In this document: in pieces, positions 17,431 to 25,921 of the stretch
How the letters are laid out: every line of letters starts with the position of its first letter
How positions within the stretch are numbered: position 1 is the stretch's first letter
Assembly (NCBI GenBank): GCA_012798435.1
Contig: JAAZNF010000043.1
Location: 16,016-80,015 of the forward strand
DNA length: 64,000 nucleotides
Direction of reading: 5' to 3'
Source of the DNA: Myxococcales bacterium
GTDB lineage: Bacteria > Myxococcota > B64-G9
Translations under genes and position numbers: made by a program
The notes under the pieces: generated by a model
Databases searched by the model: none
The model's input: only the letters and a program-made list of their open reading frames with translations
What the model was told of the DNA's origin: nothing

Positions 17431-19278
17431 ATGCGCGAAGCCCGCGGGAACCTGCTGCGCCTGGCCTGGTTCGTCCTGTTCCTCGGCCTGCTTCTCACCA
17501 TGTGGCGCCGCCACGGGGACTCCCCCCTGCTGTGGCTCGATACCCTCAACGACGATCACCTGGTGCGTGGCTGTCTCGAACACGATGAATGCCGCACCCG
17601 CGGGGCCACCGTGTCCTTCGGCACGCTGGTCCAGGGCGGGAGTTGGCACGAGCTGCGGGCCGCGGTCTGGGCCCTGGGTATCGAACGCACCGGCCTGCAC
17701 CGGCTGCTGCTCATCCTGGACGCGCTCGCGCTGCTGCTCATCGCCGTGACCGCCTCGAGGCTCGCCGGCGTCGGCGCGGCCGTCCTGGCGGTCGCCGCGT
17801 GGCTGGCGCTCGACGACATCGCGCAGATGCCGGGAGAGCTCTTGTGGAACTACCGCCCTATCCTGTGGCTCGCCGCGATCACGACGGCACTCGGGCTTCA
17901 CCTTATCCGCGGCGCAGGCCCGGGCACGGCGGCCTTGACAGGCGCGCTCTCGGCCGTCCTCACCGGCTGCCACCTGCTGGGCCTCACCCTGGCGGGGCCG
18001 CTGTTTTGGGCCACGCTCTGGTCATGCAAACGGCGCCTGGCCGGAGCGGGAGCGTTTGTCGCCGCCTTCTTGGCGGTGGCCGCCGCGAGTTCCTTCGAAT
18101 CCTGGTCGGTCAACCTCGGCTCTCTCGGCGCCATCGGCGCTCACCCGTCCGGCGCGAGCGGGGCCGCGACAGGCGGAGCGATGGTCCCCTGGCTTCTCAC
18201 CGCGTTGTGTGCGCTCGGGCTCTGGCTCGGCCCGCCAGAGAGACGCCGCGATTTCGCACACCTCACCTTGCTGGCCGGGTGCCCGTTGCTTACCGTTCTG
18301 CTCGTAGGCAAGCTGTCCTCGCTGCCGACACCTCCCACCTACCTGACTGCCGCATTCCCGGCGCTGGCGATCGGTTCTGCCGCGGGCATCGTCTTGCTCG
18401 CCCGGCGCTGTTGGGGAACGTGGCGGCGTGCGACCCCAGCGCCGGCGGCTCGCGCCGAGCCCGCGCACGCACCTGCGGCCGCCCTCGCTCTGTTCGGGAT
18501 GGTGATTGCCACGCTGCCCCATGCCCGCACCCACACCCTGGCTCACATCCCGCACCCGTCGTTCGCCGACATCGCGGAGGTGGTAGGCCGCTTGCGGGCC
18601 GAGGGGTGGACGCGGGAAGAGCTGTTTGCGGGGCTGAAAGGCCCCATGGCCCCGCTCGTCATCGAGGCCATGGCACACGATTTCCCGCCCGGCTCCGCGG
18701 ATCGGCGCCGGGCCTATCTTCTTCCGCTGGTGACGCGCCCAGAGCCCTTTCCGGCCGCCTGGAGGGAGTTCGGCCACCACGCGCTGGTTGAGACTCCAGG
18801 CGTTATCGACTGGACGCGCCTGCAAGCCTGCGCCGACTGCCAGGAGTCCGAGTGCCGGGAGGCGCCGCTCGTCCCCGCGCCGTTCGAGTTCGAACGCCTG
18901 TCGACCACCATTTCGGGGATGCCGGACATCGGTTCCGGCGAACGCCGACCCTTCTGCCTGCGTTTCCCACTCGACGAGCGGGCCGCGGCCGTGAACGGCA
19001 TCCATGTGTTGGCCTTCCCCGACCTCGACTTCGTCTGCCAGGGCCGCATCGTCGCCGTGCCCTCGGGCGGGCTCGTGCTGGACGGCGGACGCCGGGCGTT
19101 GCTGTTGACCCCCAACGCTGGCGGCGAACTCTGGATCCGCTACGAACCGGGCTCCACCGGCTGCCCGCTCGAAAGCCTCTGCGCGTTTCCACCTTTTTTG
19201 CTGGAGGGACCCGAACCCGAGGTGGCCCTGATGCAGTTGGCTCTCTCGCCGACGACCAAGATCGGAAAAGCGAAATGA
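17431..19278 (+). CDS. Multipass membrane protein of unknown function
   Basis: A 615-residue protein. The first 350 residues are largely hydrophobic, with helices around 8-22, 88-120, 140-180, 195-215, 245-265, 285-335 and another near 350, separated by short Arg-rich loops. The last 250 residues are soluble, with Cys pairs (ACADCQESEC) and CFP-like segments. The overall plan, a polytopic N-terminal half and an exported C-terminal domain, is like GT-C glycosyltransferase or mannosyltransferase-type proteins, but I do not see a clear catalytic DxD/ExD near the N-terminus beyond DTLNDD, so no function is claimed. Start supported by AGGAG 5 nt upstream. It overlaps the next gene by 4 bp. Confidence 0.75.
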   Translation: MREARGNLLRLAWFVLFLGLLLTMWRRHGDSPLLWLDTLNDDHLVRGCLEHDECRTRGATVSFGTLVQGGSWHELRAAVWALGIERTGLHRLLLILDALALLLIAVTASRLAGVGAAVLAVAAWLALDDIAQMPGELLWNYRPILWLAAITTALGLHLIRGAGPGTAALTGALSAVLTGCHLLGLTLAGPLFWATLWSCKRRLAGAGAFVAAFLAVAAASSFESWSVNLGSLGAIGAHPSGASGAATGGAMVPWLLTALCALGLWLGPPERRRDFAHLTLLAGCPLLTVLLVGKLSSLPTPPTYLTAAFPALAIGSAAGIVLLARRCWGTWRRATPAPAARAEPAHAPAAALALFGMVIATLPHARTHTLAHIPHPSFADIAEVVGRLRAEGWTREELFAGLKGPMAPLVIEAMAHDFPPGSADRRRAYLLPLVTRPEPFPAAWREFGHHALVETPGVIDWTRLQACADCQESECREAPLVPAPFEFERLSTTISGMPDIGSGERRPFCLRFPLDERAAAVNGIHVLAFPDLDFVCQGRIVAVPSGGLVLDGGRRALLLTPNAGGELWIRYEPGSTGCPLESLCAFPPFLLEGPEPEVALMQLALSPTTKIGKAK

Positions 19279-19811
19279 AGCACGCCATCGCCTTCACGAC
19301 CTGGTGGATCCTCGTCGCCACTTTTCCCCCCTCGAATGTGGCGGCCAGCGCGCCGGAGCCCAGCCCCTGGTGTCTCCCCCCGGAAACTGGGCAGCGGCTC
19401 AGGACGGTGGTGGAGTCGGAGAGCGTGCATGCCGTGTTGGGGGAGGCGTTCGCGCTCGAGCGCGCCGACATCCAGGGCGCGGTGGTCGAGCTGGAGATCC
19501 GGAGCGACTCGGGAGAGTTCGCCAAGGCCCGGCTCCGCCCCGCCCGACCGGGACCGGAGCCGGGTCGCTGGTTCGAGGTGCAAGCGAAAGAATCCTCCTC
19601 CCCGCAAGCCACCGAGGTGATGGAGAGGCTTGCCGCAATTTTCAATGAAGGTTTTTTTAAAAACCCCTTCGTCCCGTGCCACCGCGCCGGCTCTCGCCCT
19701 GGGATCCCGCGTTGGTGGTATCTTCTGTCGGGAGTGTTCCAGTGGCTGCTCCTGGCCATCGGCCTGGCGGCGGCGTTTCGCCGGCCACCGCTCGAAGGCC
19801 CGCGGGATTGA
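19275..19811 (+). CDS. Hypothetical exported protein with C-terminal membrane helix
   Basis: A 178-residue protein starting at an ATGA overlap with the upstream membrane-protein gene. It has an N-terminal hydrophobic segment (about 3-24, signal peptide-like, FTTWWILVATF), a soluble middle of mixed alpha/beta character (about 30-140) and a C-terminal helix (about 150-168) followed by a basic/acidic tail. No family recognised. The overlap suggests it works with the upstream membrane protein, perhaps as an accessory subunit. Confidence 0.7.
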   Translation: MKHAIAFTTWWILVATFPPSNVAASAPEPSPWCLPPETGQRLRTVVESESVHAVLGEAFALERADIQGAVVELEIRSDSGEFAKARLRPARPGPEPGRWFEVQAKESSSPQATEVMERLAAIFNEGFFKNPFVPCHRAGSRPGIPRWWYLLSGVFQWLLLAIGLAAAFRRPPLEGPRD

Positions 19812-19854
19812 CCGGCCCGAGCCCTACGTGCAAGATCAGGCCGGGAGGCCACCC

Positions 19855-20676
19855 ATGAGAGACCTGAAGGACTACCTCGCCATCCGCAAGCCGGTGATCC
19901 GGCGATTCCACCGGCGCAACTGCGCGCCCACCGTCACCATCGACATGGATGTGGACATCGCACCGGCCCTGGCCTGGAAGAAGAAGCTGGAGAGCGCGCC
20001 CGAGGCGAAGGAGGCCAAGCCCACGCTCAACGCCATCATCCTCAAGGCCACCGCCAACGCGCTTCGCCAGCACATCTTCTTCAACTACGACTACGACGGC
20101 CGCTACGGCATCATCCCCAACGAGCGTATCTGCCTGCGCTCACCCATGGACATGGGGGATTTCCCGCTGCACATCGTGGTCGAGGACACCGACCGAAAGA
20201 ACGTCTTTCAGATCGCACGCGAGTACAAGGAGAACGCGGACAAGGCCCGCGCGCTGATTGAAAAGAACCTCCCCAAGTACCTGCGCTTCCACCGGCTGCC
20301 GCTGCTTCCGCGCATCTCGGGCGGGCTCACCGACCTATACCGCGCCATCCAGCCGTGGGTGCCGCCGCTGGAACGATTGGCGTTCCGCATGTCCCACAAG
20401 GTCATCGGCACCTTCATGGTGACCAACCTGGGCAGCCTGGGCGTGACCGCCTGCCATGGCCAACTGGTGAAACCCAGCATCGCGGCGCTGCTGGTGCTCG
20501 CCATCCGCGAGGACGTGGTGTACCAGCCGGATGGGACGCCGGCGGTGCGAAAGATCCTGCCGCTGGCGCTGGAGTTCGACCACAAGGTGGCGGACGCGGG
20601 CTTCTCCTCGCGCTTCCTCGCCGACATCAAAAAGAACCTGGAAAACCCGGAGAGCGGCTGTGCGAATCGTGGATGA
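19855..20676 (+). CDS. Stand-alone 2-oxoacid dehydrogenase E2-type acyltransferase domain (1)
   Basis: A 273-residue protein matching only the catalytic (CAT-fold) domain of E2 acyltransferases: TVTIDMDVDI, LNAIILKATANAL, a TFMVTNLGSLGV segment and the C-terminal FDHKVADAG. Real E2 proteins have DHRxxDG here; the His and Asp are kept but the Gly is Ala. There is no lipoyl domain and no E1/E3-binding domain. E1 and E3 genes are absent nearby, so it probably transfers an acyl group in a different context. An insertion at about 140-185 (KNLPKYLRFHRLPLLPR) enlarges the domain. Start at 19855 chosen for GGGAGG upstream. It overlaps a second copy by 17 bp. Confidence 0.85.
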   Translation: MRDLKDYLAIRKPVIRRFHRRNCAPTVTIDMDVDIAPALAWKKKLESAPEAKEAKPTLNAIILKATANALRQHIFFNYDYDGRYGIIPNERICLRSPMDMGDFPLHIVVEDTDRKNVFQIAREYKENADKARALIEKNLPKYLRFHRLPLLPRISGGLTDLYRAIQPWVPPLERLAFRMSHKVIGTFMVTNLGSLGVTACHGQLVKPSIAALLVLAIREDVVYQPDGTPAVRKILPLALEFDHKVADAGFSSRFLADIKKNLENPESGCANRG

Positions 20677-21487
20677 CCTCGTCGGTTTTATCAACAGCCG
20701 CCGGGCCTTCGTCGGCGCCTTCGACGGGCGGCGGGTCGGCCCCACGGTCCACGCCAACGTGGAGGTGGATCTGGCGGCGGCGCTGGCCTTTCGCAAGCGC
20801 TTCAACCAGAAGAACCCCGACGCCCGCTGCACGCTGAACGACATGATCGTCAAGGCCGCCGGCAACGCCCTGGTGAACCACCGCCTCTACACCTGCACCT
20901 ACAACGGGCGCTACACCCTGTACCCGGCCGAGGCCATCGACATCCGCTTCCCGGTCGACCTGGGCTTCTTGCTGGGCTGGGGCATGGTGCGCAACGTCGA
21001 GCGAAAGACGCTGCGCCAGGTGGCCCTGGAGTCCGAGGCCAGCAAGCAGCGGGCCCAGCGGGAGACGCCCGTGCGCATGGCGCGCTTCGACCGGGTGCTC
21101 AAGCGTCACCCGGCGCTGGGGACGGTGCTGGATCTGGCGGTGGAGGGTTTCCAGTTGCTGAACCGGCTGCTGCCGCCGCTCGAGCGCGCCTGGCGGGCCA
21201 ACCAGCGCAAGCGGCGTGGCAGTTTCCTCATCACCAACGTGGGCCCGGCGGGGATCACCCGCATGGAAGGCCCCATCGTGCACCCCGACATTCTCCACCT
21301 CATGATCGCCGCCTCGCGCCAGGTGCCGGTGCTTTGCGACGGCAAGGTTGAGGTGCGCACCCGCATGCCGCTCATCGCCAAGTTCGACCATCGCATCACC
21401 GACGTGGGCGGGGCGGCGCGCTTCTTGCTCGAGGTGAAGGCCAACCTGGAGGACCCCGAGCACCGGCTCGGTCCATACGACGCCTGA
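20660..21487 (+). CDS. Stand-alone E2-type acyltransferase domain (2)
   Basis: A 275-residue paralogue of the preceding gene, starting at GTG 20660 behind a GGAGAG site. It keeps the chloramphenicol-acetyltransferase fold landmarks (HANVEVDLAAAL, LNDMIVKAAGNAL, GSFLITNVGPAGI) and ends with KFDHRITDVGGAARFLLEV, where the DHRxxDG Gly is Val. Like its partner it lacks lipoyl and peripheral subunit-binding domains. The tandem, overlapping arrangement suggests a hetero-oligomer, as E2 domains normally form trimers with active sites at subunit interfaces. Substrate unknown. Confidence 0.85.
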   Translation: MRIVDDLVGFINSRRAFVGAFDGRRVGPTVHANVEVDLAAALAFRKRFNQKNPDARCTLNDMIVKAAGNALVNHRLYTCTYNGRYTLYPAEAIDIRFPVDLGFLLGWGMVRNVERKTLRQVALESEASKQRAQRETPVRMARFDRVLKRHPALGTVLDLAVEGFQLLNRLLPPLERAWRANQRKRRGSFLITNVGPAGITRMEGPIVHPDILHLMIAASRQVPVLCDGKVEVRTRMPLIAKFDHRITDVGGAARFLLEVKANLEDPEHRLGPYDA

Positions 21488-21596
21488 GACTGAACCGAGG
21501 GTTCCACGTTCCGGGTTCCAGGTTCCACGTTCCGAGTGCCAGGGTTTTTCGGCAAGGGGGTTTCGCCCCCTTGAGCCCCCAGGGAAAAACCCCGGG

Positions 21597-21720
21597 GAAA
21601 ACCTGCTGACAAGGTAAACCCGCAAAGCTGAATGTCCTCTTCATCGAATAGGAGCATGCCCGCATGCTCCTCATATTCGGGATTCCAGCCGAAGCTCGGT
21701 CGCTGTGAAGCAGCCGCGCC
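21597..21720 (-). repeat. Dispersed repeat A, copy 1
   Basis: Read on the minus strand this stretch begins GGCGCGGCTGCTTCACAG, runs about 70 nt nearly identical to 24957-25026 on the plus strand, diverges, then shares CTTGTCAGCAGGTTT with the end of the other copy. The two copies are inverted and enclose the zinc-ribbon and lipoprotein genes. The neighbouring 21490-21540 holds short direct repeats of GGTTCCACGTTCCG. Confidence 0.7.
21650..21671. terminator. Perfect hairpin between convergent genes
   Basis: AGGAGCATGC at 21650-21659 and GCATGCTCCT at 21662-21671 form a perfect 10-bp inverted repeat. It lies between the E2-like pair and the convergent zinc-ribbon gene, inside repeat A. There is no T-run, so it may be structure belonging to the repeat and not a terminator. 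Confidence 0.35.
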
Positions 21721-21750
21721 CTGGGGCTTCGAGCGCAGCTGAGGATGGCG

Positions 21751-23817
21751 TCAGGGATTCTTCTCGCCGCGGGCGGCCTTGAGGATCTCCTTCACCGCGG
21801 CGGCGTCGGGCGCATCCGGCGCGCGGGTGAGGTATCCCTGGTAGGCGGTCACCGAGAGCGAGGACTTGCCCAGCGCCGCGTAGCACGAACCCATGGCCCG
21901 GTGGGGGTGCGGGAAGGCGGGGTCGAGCCGCACCGCCTGCTGGTACTCCAGGATGGCGTCCTCGAAACGCCCCTGGTAGGCCAGGTGGTTGCCCTGGGCG
22001 TAGTGCTTCATGGCCTCCTCCCGCGCCCGCGGCTCCGCCGGCGCGGGGGTGTTGGCGAGCAGCTTCCCTTGCAAACCCTTGGTGGGGAAGTCGGCCACCG
22101 CGTCCGTGCCGCCCGAGGAGCGCAGCCACCAGATGAACACCAGGGCCGCCACCGCCAGCACACCCAGCACCGCGGCCAGGATCGGCGGCGAGGACAGCCG
22201 GGAGGCAAGACGAGTGCCAGCCGTCGGCTTGGTCGACTTGGGCTGCGCTTCCGGCGCACGCGTCTTCTGGATCTCCACGCTGGCCTGCCGCGCCCACGAC
22301 TCGCCGGCCTGCGGGGAGACGATGACCTTGGGCGCCGGGATCTCTTCCACCTCCCCGTCGTCCAGCATCAGGATGTCCGAGTCCGACACCTCCACCTCGG
22401 CCGGCCCGCTCACCGGGGCCGGGGCCTCGACGGGGGCCGGGGCGGCCTGCGCCGCGGCCTGGCTCGCCCCGGGTACACTCGCCCCCGGAGGTTGGGAGTC
22501 GCTGCGGATGAAGGCCGGCATGTCCTCGGCCTTGAAGCCCCCTTCCGCCCAACGACGCGCCGCCTCGGCCCAATCCTCGGTGGCCGCCAGGCGGGCGAAC
22601 GGTTTTTCCGCGGCGGGCGCCGGGGCCGTCGCCGGCTGGATCTCACCGAGCGGCGTGGAAGCGTCGGTGGGCGCGAGCGAGCCGGCCTCGGGTGCTTCGG
22701 CCTGGGGCACGGCCGCATCCCCATCCAGCGCCGACAGCGGCAACCCCGCCTCGAACTCGCCCGTGGCGCTCCGCGGTGCCAGCAAGGCGGCGCTGTCTTC
22801 TTCTGAAACAGCCGGCGCGGCCTGCTCCGGGCCTTGTTCCGCCGCCATGGCGCCGGCTTCCAGGGTTTCCTCGGGGCTATCGCTGAGATCCGGCAATGGT
22901 TCGCGCGGCGCCTCTTCCGGCGCTCCATCTGCCGCGGGTGGTTCCTTGTCGAGCTCGGAGATGTCCTCCGCTTCGGCTGCGGCCGGCTGCGCCGTGGCCG
23001 CGACCAGAGAGGCGTGCAGCTCCACCGTGGGGTGATCCTCGTCGAGCGAGCCGAGATCATCACCGGGAGGGATGGCGGCCGGCGGCGGCTCCGTGTCCGG
23101 CGGAAGCTGCATGCGCTCGGTAGGGCCCCGCTCCTCGCCATCACCTCCCAACGCCTCGTCGGGGAGTCCGCCGAAGAGATCCTCGGCCGCCTGCTCGGCC
23201 CGCGCCACCGACTCGGCCCGAGGGGTCTGCTGAAGCTCGGCCAGCTCCGGCAGGTTGATCTGCAGGGTGTCGCCCCATCCACCCGTGTCAGAAGAGCCCG
23301 CGCCGGCCTCCGACTCCGCCGCGGGATACTCCGAGTTTTCCTCGGCGGCTGGCTCGGCCGTGTCGACGTCCGCTGGTTCAGCTGACTCGGCTTCTTGTTC
23401 GGGTTGGCGGCCGCGCGGCTCGGTGATCTCGCGGGTGTCTTCCTCCCAGGCCCGGTTGGGCGCCTGGGGGATGGGCGGCTCCTGCACCACCAGCGGCCGG
23501 TTGCAGCGGGGGCACAGGGCCGGGTTGCCGGCCTCGATGTACTCGCGATCGATCTTGAACTTCTTCCGGCAGGCGGGGCAGTGGGCGTCCAGCTCATCGG
23601 GTAGTTGCGGCTGCGGCCGGGGCCGCTCCGGGTCCAGCACCCGCGTCGGATCGACCCTGGGATCGCGGCTCGCATCCGCCGCTCCGGCCGAGGACCGGGC
23701 CGCGGCCGGGAACACCAGATCCAGCAAGCAGTGGGGGCACTTGGCCTTCCCGCCCATCTGCAGAAACTCGTCGCCGATCTCGTAGCTGCGGCTACAGGAA
23801 GGGCAGGTGCCTTTCAT
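21751..23817 (-). CDS. Double zinc-ribbon membrane protein with TPR domain
   Basis: A 688-residue protein. Two MJ0042-type zinc ribbons sit at the N-terminus (C5/C8 with C27/C30, and CPAC...CPRC at about 80-105). A long, low-complexity acidic and Ala/Pro-rich linker (about 110-530) follows, then one membrane helix (about 555-575, ILAAVLGVLAVAALVFIWW) and a C-terminal TPR region (NHLAYQGRFEDAILEYQQAV, AMGSCYAALGKSSLSV). The plan resembles the ribbon-linker-TM proteins common in myxobacteria, in which the cytoplasmic ribbon recruits partners; the specific role is unknown. It follows the lipoprotein gene by 24 bp, so the two are probably co-transcribed. Confidence 0.8.
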   Translation of the reverse strand: MKGTCPSCSRSYEIGDEFLQMGGKAKCPHCLLDLVFPAAARSSAGAADASRDPRVDPTRVLDPERPRPQPQLPDELDAHCPACRKKFKIDREYIEAGNPALCPRCNRPLVVQEPPIPQAPNRAWEEDTREITEPRGRQPEQEAESAEPADVDTAEPAAEENSEYPAAESEAGAGSSDTGGWGDTLQINLPELAELQQTPRAESVARAEQAAEDLFGGLPDEALGGDGEERGPTERMQLPPDTEPPPAAIPPGDDLGSLDEDHPTVELHASLVAATAQPAAAEAEDISELDKEPPAADGAPEEAPREPLPDLSDSPEETLEAGAMAAEQGPEQAAPAVSEEDSAALLAPRSATGEFEAGLPLSALDGDAAVPQAEAPEAGSLAPTDASTPLGEIQPATAPAPAAEKPFARLAATEDWAEAARRWAEGGFKAEDMPAFIRSDSQPPGASVPGASQAAAQAAPAPVEAPAPVSGPAEVEVSDSDILMLDDGEVEEIPAPKVIVSPQAGESWARQASVEIQKTRAPEAQPKSTKPTAGTRLASRLSSPPILAAVLGVLAVAALVFIWWLRSSGGTDAVADFPTKGLQGKLLANTPAPAEPRAREEAMKHYAQGNHLAYQGRFEDAILEYQQAVRLDPAFPHPHRAMGSCYAALGKSSLSVTAYQGYLTRAPDAPDAAAVKEILKAARGEKNP

Positions 23818-23841
23818 GAAACGCTCCGGTCGCCGGCTGTC

Positions 23842-24600
23842 TCAGAAGTCGATGTCTTCCTCTTCCTCGTCATTCGCCGGAAGCTGGGTCTTCCCGGGCG
23901 CCGGGCCGCGCTTGGGCGGCGTGGCGTCGTCACCGGCGGGCTTCTTCTCCTTCTTTTCGAACGGCAGCGCCTCGTCCTCCTGGCCCGGCAGGAAGTCGTC
24001 GTCCTTGGCGCCGCTCTTCTCCTTGCCCTCCATGGCCTTGCGCTTCTTGGTGAGATCGCCGGTGGCCTCCCACGGCAGGAGGTCCTCCTTGTCGGACTTG
24101 CCCTTGCCGCCGCTCTCGGGGAACAGCTCCTGCTTGGGCTTGGCCTCGCGCTTCTTGAGGACCTCTAGCGCGTACAACCGCTCCACGAAGGCTTCCACGC
24201 TGCGCTCCACCTCCTCCCGGTTGCCCTCGGGGATGATCAGGAAGTACTCGCGGGCGGTGGTGGCGCGCGACTGGGTGGCGTCGATCTCGGCCGCGGTGAA
24301 CCCCCAGGCGTTGTCGGGCTCCTGCTCCTCGAAGTCGCCGGCCTCGCGCGAGACATACTCGAACCCCACCCGCATGGCACGGTCGTAGCCGTCGATCTCG
24401 ACCTTCACGCCCTCGCGTTGGAGCTGCATGTTGTTGACGAACTTGAAGCCGTAGGGCTCGAGTTTCACCTGGATGAGCCGCGCCGCCTCGTCCTCGGACA
24501 TGACGTTGGGGCTGGCGCGGTGGCGCACCGCGCCGGGGCGGTAGTAGCAGCCGGCGGCAAGCGCAAAACACAGCGAAACGGCGACGAGCGGAAATCTCAT
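23842..24600 (-). CDS. Lipoprotein of unknown function
   Basis: A 252-residue protein with a lipoprotein signal peptide (lipobox LAAGC, Cys at 18). The first half after the Cys looks folded (about 35-150), with a region ending in EYFLIIPEGNREEVERSVEAFV. The second half (about 155-252) is highly charged, with Lys/Glu/Asp/Pro repeats and an acidic EEEEDIDF end, presumably disordered. No known family recognised. The gene is first in a two-gene unit with the zinc-ribbon protein, and a repeat-rich gap lies upstream. Confidence 0.75.
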   Translation of the reverse strand: MRFPLVAVSLCFALAAGCYYRPGAVRHRASPNVMSEDEAARLIQVKLEPYGFKFVNNMQLQREGVKVEIDGYDRAMRVGFEYVSREAGDFEEQEPDNAWGFTAAEIDATQSRATTAREYFLIIPEGNREEVERSVEAFVERLYALEVLKKREAKPKQELFPESGGKGKSDKEDLLPWEATGDLTKKRKAMEGKEKSGAKDDDFLPGQEDEALPFEKKEKKPAGDDATPPKRGPAPGKTQLPANDEEEEDIDF

Positions 24601-24728
24601 GCGGGCCTCCGCGGAGTCGGCATATCCAGGCTGTATAGTACCCCAAGATCCAGAGTGTCAACAATGCCCGCAACACGCTCGATTGACGCAAGACGCGGCT
24701 GCTTTCCGACTGGTCCTCGCATAGCCGC

Positions 24729-24830
24729 CACCCGACCTGTGCTGTCAATGACCTTCGGTAACCTTGTTAGCCTTCGCCCGACCTATGCCGTCAAGGGTTT
24801 TCAATCGCTTCGCGACTCGCTTCGCTAATC
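24729..24830 (+). repeat. Dispersed repeat F, copy 1
   Basis: Two tandem degenerate units (CCCGACCTGTGCTGTC and CCCGACCTATGCCGTC, about 46 bp apart) followed by CTTCGCGACTCGCTTCGCT. The same order of motifs occurs once, in compact form, at about 37943-38000. It lies in the 541-bp non-coding gap 24601-25141, which contains repeats F, B and A in a row and no convincing gene. Confidence 0.6.
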
Positions 24831-24860
24831 CTCGGATAACGCGAACAGATGGCCGGAACC

Positions 24861-24942
24861 GCGGCTGCTTGACGGCGGATCCTCCTAACTGCTCGCCGCC
24901 GAGCCGGCTCCGCTGCATGGAGGACCCGCCTGGCGCGCCGCG
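24861..24942 (+). repeat. Dispersed structured repeat B, copy 1
   Basis: An 82-bp element beginning GCGGCTGCTTGACGGCGG and ending GCGCGCCGCG. It is the reverse complement of 49831-49912 with only about four differences and no indel. An outer inverted repeat (GGCGGxxCCTCC with GGAGGxCCCGCC) encloses inner GC-rich hairpins, so it should fold strongly as RNA or single-stranded DNA. Confidence 0.75.
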
Positions 24943-24956
24943 AACGTGTGGCCGGA

Positions 24957-25121
24957 GGCGCGGCTGCTTCACAGCGACCGAGCTTCGGCTGGAATCGCGA
25001 TTATGAAGAGCATACGGGCATGCTCCTCTTCTTCGAAGAGGGCATATAGCCTTTCCGCCGTTCTACCCAGTAGGAGGTTTCCTCCCAGGATTTTTTCGGG
25101 GGTTTCCTTGTCAGCAGGTTT
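24957..25121 (+). repeat. Dispersed repeat A, copy 2
   Basis: Starts GGCGCGGCTGCTTCACAG and stays nearly identical to the minus strand of 21720-21650 for about 70 nt, then diverges and ends with the shared CTTGTCAGCAGGTTT. Repeats A, B and a third site at about 24690 all begin CGCGGCTGCTT in the same orientation within 270 bp, which suggests a common end sequence. Confidence 0.7.
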
Positions 25122-25141
25122 GGGGGTTCTTTCTCAAGGGT

Positions 25142-25831
25142 TCAACCCGCCGGCGGCAGCAGCCGGCGGGCCAGCTCCAGGTCCTCGGCGAAGGTGATCT
25201 TGATGTTGAAGCGCCCGCCGTCCACGATGAGCGGCCGGCGGCCCAGGCGCAGCGCAAGCTGCACGTCGTCCCCAGCGTCGCGGATGCCGTCGGCCAGCGC
25301 CCGCTCGTGGGCCTCGCGGATCAGGCTCATGCGGAAGCCCTGCGGGGTCTGCACGGCGTACAGCCCCTCGCGCTCCACCAGTTCCCGCACCGCCCCGTCC
25401 GCGGCCCGCACCATGGTGTCCGCCACCGGCACCGCGGCCGTGACCACCTCGGCCTCGGAGAGGCGCCGGGTGACCTCCTGGATGACCTCGGGCGACACCA
25501 GCGGCCGGGCCGAGTCGTGGATCAGCACCCGCTCCACCTCGTGCCGGGAGAGGAACTCCAGCCCGGCCCGCGAGGAGGCCTGGCGGGTGGGCCCGCCGGG
25601 GATGATGGCCATGAGCTTGCGGTATCCCTCGCGGATGGCCAGGTGGCGCGCGGTCTCGATCCAGGTAGGGTGGCTCACCAGGAGCAATCCGTCCACGCAG
25701 TCCGCCTGCTCGAAGCGCGACAGGGCGTGCGCCAGGATGGGTTTCTCGCCCAACAAGGTGAACTGCTTGGGCTGGCCGCCCCCCATTCGCGAACCCTCGC
25801 CGCCGGCGAGCACGATGGCCACGGTCTTCAT
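25142..25831 (-). CDS. ispD: 2-C-methyl-D-erythritol 4-phosphate cytidylyltransferase (IspD family)
   Basis: A 229-residue nucleotidyltransferase that would join CTP and methylerythritol 4-phosphate in the MEP isoprenoid pathway. Motifs: LAGGEGSRMGGGQPKQF (CTP binding), HDSARPLVSP, VADTMV, QTPQGFR, GDD and NIKITFAEDLELA, in IspD order and at IspD length. HDSARP replaces the commoner HDAARP and the TDDAS box reads AGDDVQ, so a related activity such as ribitol-phosphate (TarI-like) cytidylyltransferase cannot be excluded. It is last in a minus-strand set behind the HAD, inositol-phosphate cytidylyltransferase and CDP-alcohol phosphotransferase genes; a TTGACA at 25887 suggests it may have its own promoter. 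No ispF is adjacent. Confidence 0.85.
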   Translation of the reverse strand: MKTVAIVLAGGEGSRMGGGQPKQFTLLGEKPILAHALSRFEQADCVDGLLLVSHPTWIETARHLAIREGYRKLMAIIPGGPTRQASSRAGLEFLSRHEVERVLIHDSARPLVSPEVIQEVTRRLSEAEVVTAAVPVADTMVRAADGAVRELVEREGLYAVQTPQGFRMSLIREAHERALADGIRDAGDDVQLALRLGRRPLIVDGGRFNIKITFAEDLELARRLLPPAG

Positions 25832-25921
25832 ACGTCCATCCTTTCTCCAGGCGGCACAAGCCCACCCGAACTCGGCCCGCGTGTCAAGGGCTGCTTTCGA
25901 TCCCGTCGAGGGACAAGAATG

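Noticed and set aside
24601..25141. Possible CRISPR array or RNA gene in the repeat-rich gap
   Set aside because: The repeats are of three different kinds, not evenly spaced, and there are no unique spacers or cas genes nearby.
25882..25887. TTGACA before ispD as a full promoter
   Set aside because: The -35 is perfect, but the hexamer at 17 nt is TGGGCT, too poor to list as a feature.
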